A stretch of 64,000 bases of DNA from Moniliophthora roreri (lineage: Eukaryota; Basidiomycota; Agaricomycetes; Agaricales; Marasmiaceae): positions 1 through 64,000 of the forward strand of contig LATX02000250.1 in assembly GCA_001466705.2 (NCBI GenBank), written 5' to 3'. Below the pieces are notes generated by a model. It did not search any database. It saw only the letters and a program-made list of their open reading frames with translations, and was not told where the DNA came from. The translations under genes were made by a program, and so were the position numbers. Below are positions 60,070 to 64,000 of this stretch, piece after piece. Position 1 is the first letter of the stretch, and the number at the start of each line of letters is the position of its first letter.

Positions 60070-60800
60070 GTGTGTGAAGAGAGAAAAAAACAGGATACTG
60101 ACCTATTTGAATCAGTTCGAGTAGTCACAGGCCACAGGCCCGTTCGAACAAGAGCGGTCACAGAGGTTCATTGCCCCAGTGTGTGACTGCCAGGACAATG
60201 GCAGAGCCCACCTGCCATGACTGTGTTGTTCGAGGTTCCAAGTTTGAACGAGGGCGTCACCGCCCCTTTCGAGGCATCAGTTTGCTAGGGATATATTTGA
60301 CATGTTGAATCAATTATCGTGGGGTAATAAGGTTTTTGTACCACTGGCTTGAGTACTCGACTGGTCTCGCGAAATTTTTTGAAGGTCGTTGCAAAGTGAG
60401 ACAATAAAAGCGCCGGTCCAAGCTCACACTAAGCTGGCAGTCGAATCTCGATCATATATCACCTTATCTCTGCCACCATGAGCTATTAGTGTGTCGAAAC
60501 CCGGAGCGAGCGTTGGACATACTATTCACTGTTCATTTTCCTCCTCAATCGCGTGGCATTGGCATTGGCATTGGCAACAAGTCGCGGACAAACACTGCTG
60601 CGGCCTATACATCATCGAAAATCCCATATTCTTAGGGGAAATAGATGCATAAAAAGCAAGACAATTGCAAAGAGGCTCTTACCAGGACATACGGGCTGCC
60701 CGACGTATTCGATGCCTAATTATCCATGAACCAAGGCGGTGAAACATGAAGACGTGCGATATTCGACTGGCTCGATTGGGACTTCCCCGGTTGGATGAGA
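60070..60800. other. Duplicated upstream region of the second MLKL-like gene
   Basis: Contains the second copies of the blocks described at 57900-58430. A stretch of about 190 bases at 60110-60300 (GTCACAGGCCACAGGCCCGT) has no equivalent in the first copy and may be an insertion, although no terminal repeats were seen. No gene was recognised. Confidence 0.45.
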
Positions 60801-61142
60801 TTAATTGTGGTTGCTTGTAAGGCTGAAACGTTGAGGGCGTTTAGATACATTTCTCCGGGTGATGAGTGCTAGGGAACCTCGAGGCAGCACTATGTTGATA
60901 GAGTCGGACTGGGATAATATCGGATTGGGAATAACGACGATCATCTTAAGCAGCGACAAAGCAGTGCAAGCATCGAGATGAGATACTAATTGATAATTCG
61001 AATACAATCTCCTACCTGTGAGATTTACCGTCACGGTTGGTTGATGAGGATTCCGCTGGGATTTGCAAAACTGGGACACTAGCGAGATTGATACACCATA
61101 ATGGTACGAAGCGAAGAGGGATCGGGCGAAGCTCCGACTCAT
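60801..61142 (-). CDS. Small conserved frame in the segmental duplication, copy 2
   Basis: A 113-codon frame parallel to 58434-58814, ending at the same stop and sharing SLLKMIVVIPNPILSQSDSI and NIVLPRGSLALITRR. The N-terminal region (ARSLFASYHYG) is recognisable but shortened. No function recognised; coding status uncertain. Confidence 0.3.
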   Translation of the reverse strand: MSRSFARSLFASYHYGVSISLVSQFCKSQRNPHQPTVTVNLTGRRLYSNYQLVSHLDACTALSLLKMIVVIPNPILSQSDSINIVLPRGSLALITRRNVSKRPQRFSLTSNHN

Positions 61143-61233
61143 CGGAGATGAAAAGTGTTCAAGCTACTAATAATGCCAAATAGATGATAATACAATTTGG
61201 TTTGTCTAGTCCGAGTCTGCACAATAGAACCCT

Positions 61234-61769
61234 TTATTTATCTGCTATCGGGAAATCCTTGCCCGTCGCATTCTTATACTGCTGCCTGATCGTATCCGAA
61301 ATAGCCTCATCCTTCATCTGCTCAGTCGCGGATTCGTTATTTTGGGGACCTTGTTTGAATACGTGTTCTTGGACCCAGTCGACACCTGAATATAAGATGA
61401 ACCTATCAGTTTCTGCTGCAGTGGACATAGAATAATAGTCGGCATACCTTTGTCGAGAGCATCTACCAAAGCACATCAGTATCAAACGAGGATAGGAAAG
61501 ATATGAATAGGCCCACCCTCGTTCTTCTCCCCAGCGGCTCCACCTCCCATCGCGTTATTCACTTTATCCATGAATCCGCCTCCCGTTCCGCTAGCGCTTC
61601 CGCCTGAGACCTGGTCCTGAGGTGCTCCTGATACGCCCCTCTTATCCATGTCGCCCATCAGCTGCCCTAGGAATCCCTGGCCTTCACCTTTGACTGGGCC
61701 GTCCTGGGGAGCACCGGAAACTCGCTGTTGAGGTCCGTCGTTTTTGTTGAACTTGTTGAGAAAATCCAT
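61234..61769 (-). CDS. Small Gly/Gln-rich protein of unknown function
   Basis: Exons 61517-61769, a 15-nt micro-exon 61448-61462, and 61234-61385 give 139 residues. The N-terminal half, from MDFLNKFNKNDGPQQR, is Gly-rich with the short repeat RVSGAPQD or GVSGAPQD and is probably disordered. The C-terminal half is an amphipathic helix-type region: DKGVDWVQEHVFKQGPQNNE, then ATEQMKDEAISDTIRQQYKN and ATGKDFPIADK. I recall a similar C-terminal region in other mushroom proteins without assigned function. No signal peptide or membrane segment. The micro-exon encodes ALDK and is needed to keep the frame. Confidence 0.75.
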
Positions 61770-63070
61770 GTTGTTGTAGAGGTTAGGATAGAGCGCGGAT
61801 ATTGGATTGCTCCCTTTATAAGACCCTTAGAAGGTCAAATGACGACACCATGTGGAGAAAGTGACGCAGAGGGGTTGTAAGGGGTATTTGGGAGATATCC
61901 GGAGACGTATGACGAGTCTCTACAGCTTTTTCATCCCGCAAATGAAGTGAAGATGTCCGGATCGGATTGATAGCATGCATGGGGCGTAGAGCCAAGATTG
62001 TTATCTAGACACTGCCTAGACGTGCCTAGGTATGAGAACGGTAGGTAGATGAAAGCATATCACTGGCATATCTACACCTGGCGGAAACCTTCAACAGATG
62101 CAAATGCGAGATATAGACTGACTTCGCACCTCAAAACCAAATTTATTCTCCTACACTGAGGATTATCTCTCCAGGTCGAATCCGGCTCGATCTTCCTGCA
62201 TCTCTTGTCTTGCGGGATAGCTCCAGGGAAATTTAGCACACCGATTGAGCTTGCCAAGGAAACTAGATAAACCCAATCAGTTGCGAAGGACAGGTGAGAA
62301 CAAGATGAGAGCGGATTCGTCGTGACGGGTGATGACCGTGACGGTGCCTCGTTCGTTGTTTCGCACGACCACGGGGAATTCTTTTCCAACTTTCATCATC
62401 GTCGCCGCCATTCTCACAATGCCCGTACCCACCGTCCCCGACAGCTTGCTTCCTGTCAGTGACACAGCGCTATGAATGACGGATTTTCTCTATTTGGAGG
62501 CATTTCACAGTGCGCAGTGAGTTGTATGGACTCATGGCACGTTTAACTCGGGATGTCAAAACATAACAAGTGTCAATTCACATCCAATCGGAACGCATGT
62601 AGAACGAGTGATCTGCATGTTATCGAGCAGCATTCAAACGTCCGGGGGCGTCGAATGTCCACGGGCGTAGGCCCATCGGCGAAAAGTCAGTACTAGAGAT
62701 CTAACAAATACATAATATGACAATAAATGGAGATACTTGGTGCGTTTTCCTGTCGACTATAGCGCTAAAGCTTGCCCAATAACCGGTACCAGTGCAGTTG
62801 TCCCGTTTTGTGCCCTCATATCAACGAATCTCCTTGCTTCACCACACGTTCAGTGCTATCAGGATGACACGATCCCGCAAGCAATACCTATGACGAGTTT
62901 GGCATCTTCCTTTCATATCTGGGACTCGGAGTGCGGTATACATCATGGTTTGTGGTCTGCATGTATACATACGACACGCTACTGACTTGGAGTAAGTAGC
63001 TTTGGCCTCGACGAGCCGAAAATGAATACCTTCCAACCGGTCCCACATCCAGACATCATGATTCCTTTAA
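61770..63070. other. Intergenic stretch with a short minus-strand frame
   Basis: The only notable frame is 62277-62465 (minus, 62 codons, containing KLSGTVGTGIVRMAATMMKV), which is protein-like but unsupported by motif or splicing. The remainder shows nothing I can annotate. Confidence 0.35.
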
Positions 63071-63304
63071 TTAATCTCCGTTCATGGCAAAGAGCTCGTA
63101 TACTTTATCTGTTGCTGCCCTCAAGGTTTCCTGATAAGCCTTCCATCCCTCTGGCTCTTTCTCCTCTGGCGTTTTGCATGCCCATGTCTCGGGGTTGTCA
63201 ACCTTGTTATCAAAAAGTTCTACCTGTAGGCCTGGACGGAACACCTGGTCCAAGTATTTACCATCGTCTTCAAATTCGCGTCTCTTGAGCGCGGCGTATT
63301 GCAT
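63071..63304 (-). CDS. Short hypothetical protein
   Basis: A 77-codon frame beginning MQYAALKRREFEDDGKYLDQ and containing FRPGLQVELFDNKVDNPETW, then CKTPEEKEPEGWKAYQETLR and AATDKVYELFA. The composition is normal for a folded, mainly helical protein with amphipathic periodicity, and the ATG is in good context. It could be a complete small gene or one exon of a larger minus-strand gene. Family unknown. Confidence 0.45.
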   Translation of the reverse strand: MQYAALKRREFEDDGKYLDQVFRPGLQVELFDNKVDNPETWACKTPEEKEPEGWKAYQETLRAATDKVYELFAMNGD

Positions 63305-64000
63305 TTTACGGAGGATTGCCGGTAATGAATACTATCCGATTGTAGTAATAACGATCTTCTTCCTGCAAGAGTTGATAATGTTGCTCGGCGATGTAAATCG
63401 CTATCGGGCCAACTGTCGGAAGACTAAGTCTGAGAGAAGTGTAGGACTGAATAACATGCATGCATACATAGGATAGGGAACCAATTTCGCTTCAAGATCC
63501 CTTTATAGTTTATCTCTGGCCGTTTGCTCCATCTGGTTCTTGTCCGTTGAACAATAGGTCTCCGTTGTTGAACTACAAAAGTTCTATGATGGGCGGCGGA
63601 GAGCATTCGCCTAGCGAGGGACCTTAACATGGGAATGGGAATATGTGGGTTCGCTCTTTGAAGCCGAGCGTACACGTCACCGCTTCAAGCAAGAAGAGAC
63701 TGTAAATCAGCCTGAATACCGTGCATGCATGGAGTCAATTACCAAGAGATAGATAGCTTCGAAGACAGAATCCTAGTACAGAACAAGTAGGGGTATGCAG
63801 TATCAAAAGGATATCTAGCATGTTGTTATATATACAAGGCTTCAGGGAATGGCCCGACCGGAGAACGGGGTCACTTTAGTCATTCTCAAAGGCGAGAAAT
63901 GCACCTTGCATCACAATTCATGCTCTATCCCAACATTACGTTCTTGTCCTCGCCCATTGATACCCATAACTTGACTGAGAAATGGGATCACTTTAGTTGA
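63305..64000. other. Window end, nothing recognised
   Basis: Short frames only (for example 63424-63675 minus). No motif, RNA gene or repeat was recognised. A gene could extend past the window edge. Confidence 0.4.

Noticed and set aside
60110..60300. Possible tRNA in the extra segment of the second duplication copy
   Set aside because: A GTTCGA-like word is present, but no cloverleaf with acceptor and anticodon stems can be drawn.

Overview
The window reads as nuclear DNA of a filamentous basidiomycete, probably an Agaricomycete. Genes carry many 45-65 nt GT-AG introns and several micro-exons. A histone H3 gene contains five introns, and the protein families seen (EthD-type barrels, GH28 pectinases, S1/P1 nuclease, CbbX-type AAA proteins, a DUF726 hydrolase) fit that group. 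I see no rRNA, tRNA, CRISPR array or prokaryotic operon.

Layout. 1-6.6 kb is gene-poor and holds diverged repeats. 6.6-8.0 kb has a two-finger C2H2 regulator. 8.0-12.2 kb is mostly decayed or unrecognised, but includes one open exon (about 11.4-11.9 kb) with an F-N-x-V-x-x-D-Q-x-N motif. 12.2-13.1 kb is an RWD/DUF1115 protein and 13.5-14.9 kb a secreted S1/P1 nuclease. 15.0-21.8 kb is a cluster of five double-domain EthD-like genes, four on the minus strand and one on the plus strand. 22.5-23.3 kb is histone H3. 23.8-36.7 kb holds two tandem 8-exon genes for proteins of about 1,760 residues that join the front part of a ZNFX1-like helicase to three CbbX-type AAA modules; a broken inverted fragment of the same family lies at 38.2-38.4 kb. 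Between them is a small protein with a mitochondrial-type leader (36.9-37.7 kb), whose paralogue is at 55.2-55.9 kb. 38.6-42.1 kb (minus) is a DUF726/TMCO4-like hydrolase. 44.6-45.3 kb is a Ser/Pro-rich protein. 46.0-51.9 kb holds two secreted GH28 enzymes with matching 19-exon structures. 52-55 kb is decayed. 55.9-56.8 kb has a 20-bp tandem array and two copies of a small inverted-repeat element. 56.8-61.2 kb is a segmental duplication carrying two small alpha-helical proteins that resemble the MLKL-type N-terminal helical domain of fungi. 61.2-61.8 kb is a small Gly-rich protein; the remainder to 64 kb is sparse.

How the genes relate. This is a eukaryotic region without operons; its theme is local duplication (EthD x5, AAA x2 plus a relic, GH28 x2, mitochondrial-type proteins x2, MLKL-like x2). 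The most interesting candidate is the MLKL-NTD-like pair. One copy ends in a short Asn-rich motif, an arrangement reminiscent of fungal cell-death executors with amyloid signalling tails, and a similar motif appears in the 11.4 kb exon. The AAA pair is also notable because its first AAA module has lost the Walker A lysine, the Walker B glutamate and the arginine finger in both copies.

All exon models were spliced by eye from GT-AG (or GC-AG) signals, reading frame and paralogue agreement. Family names come from recalled motifs, not from searches.
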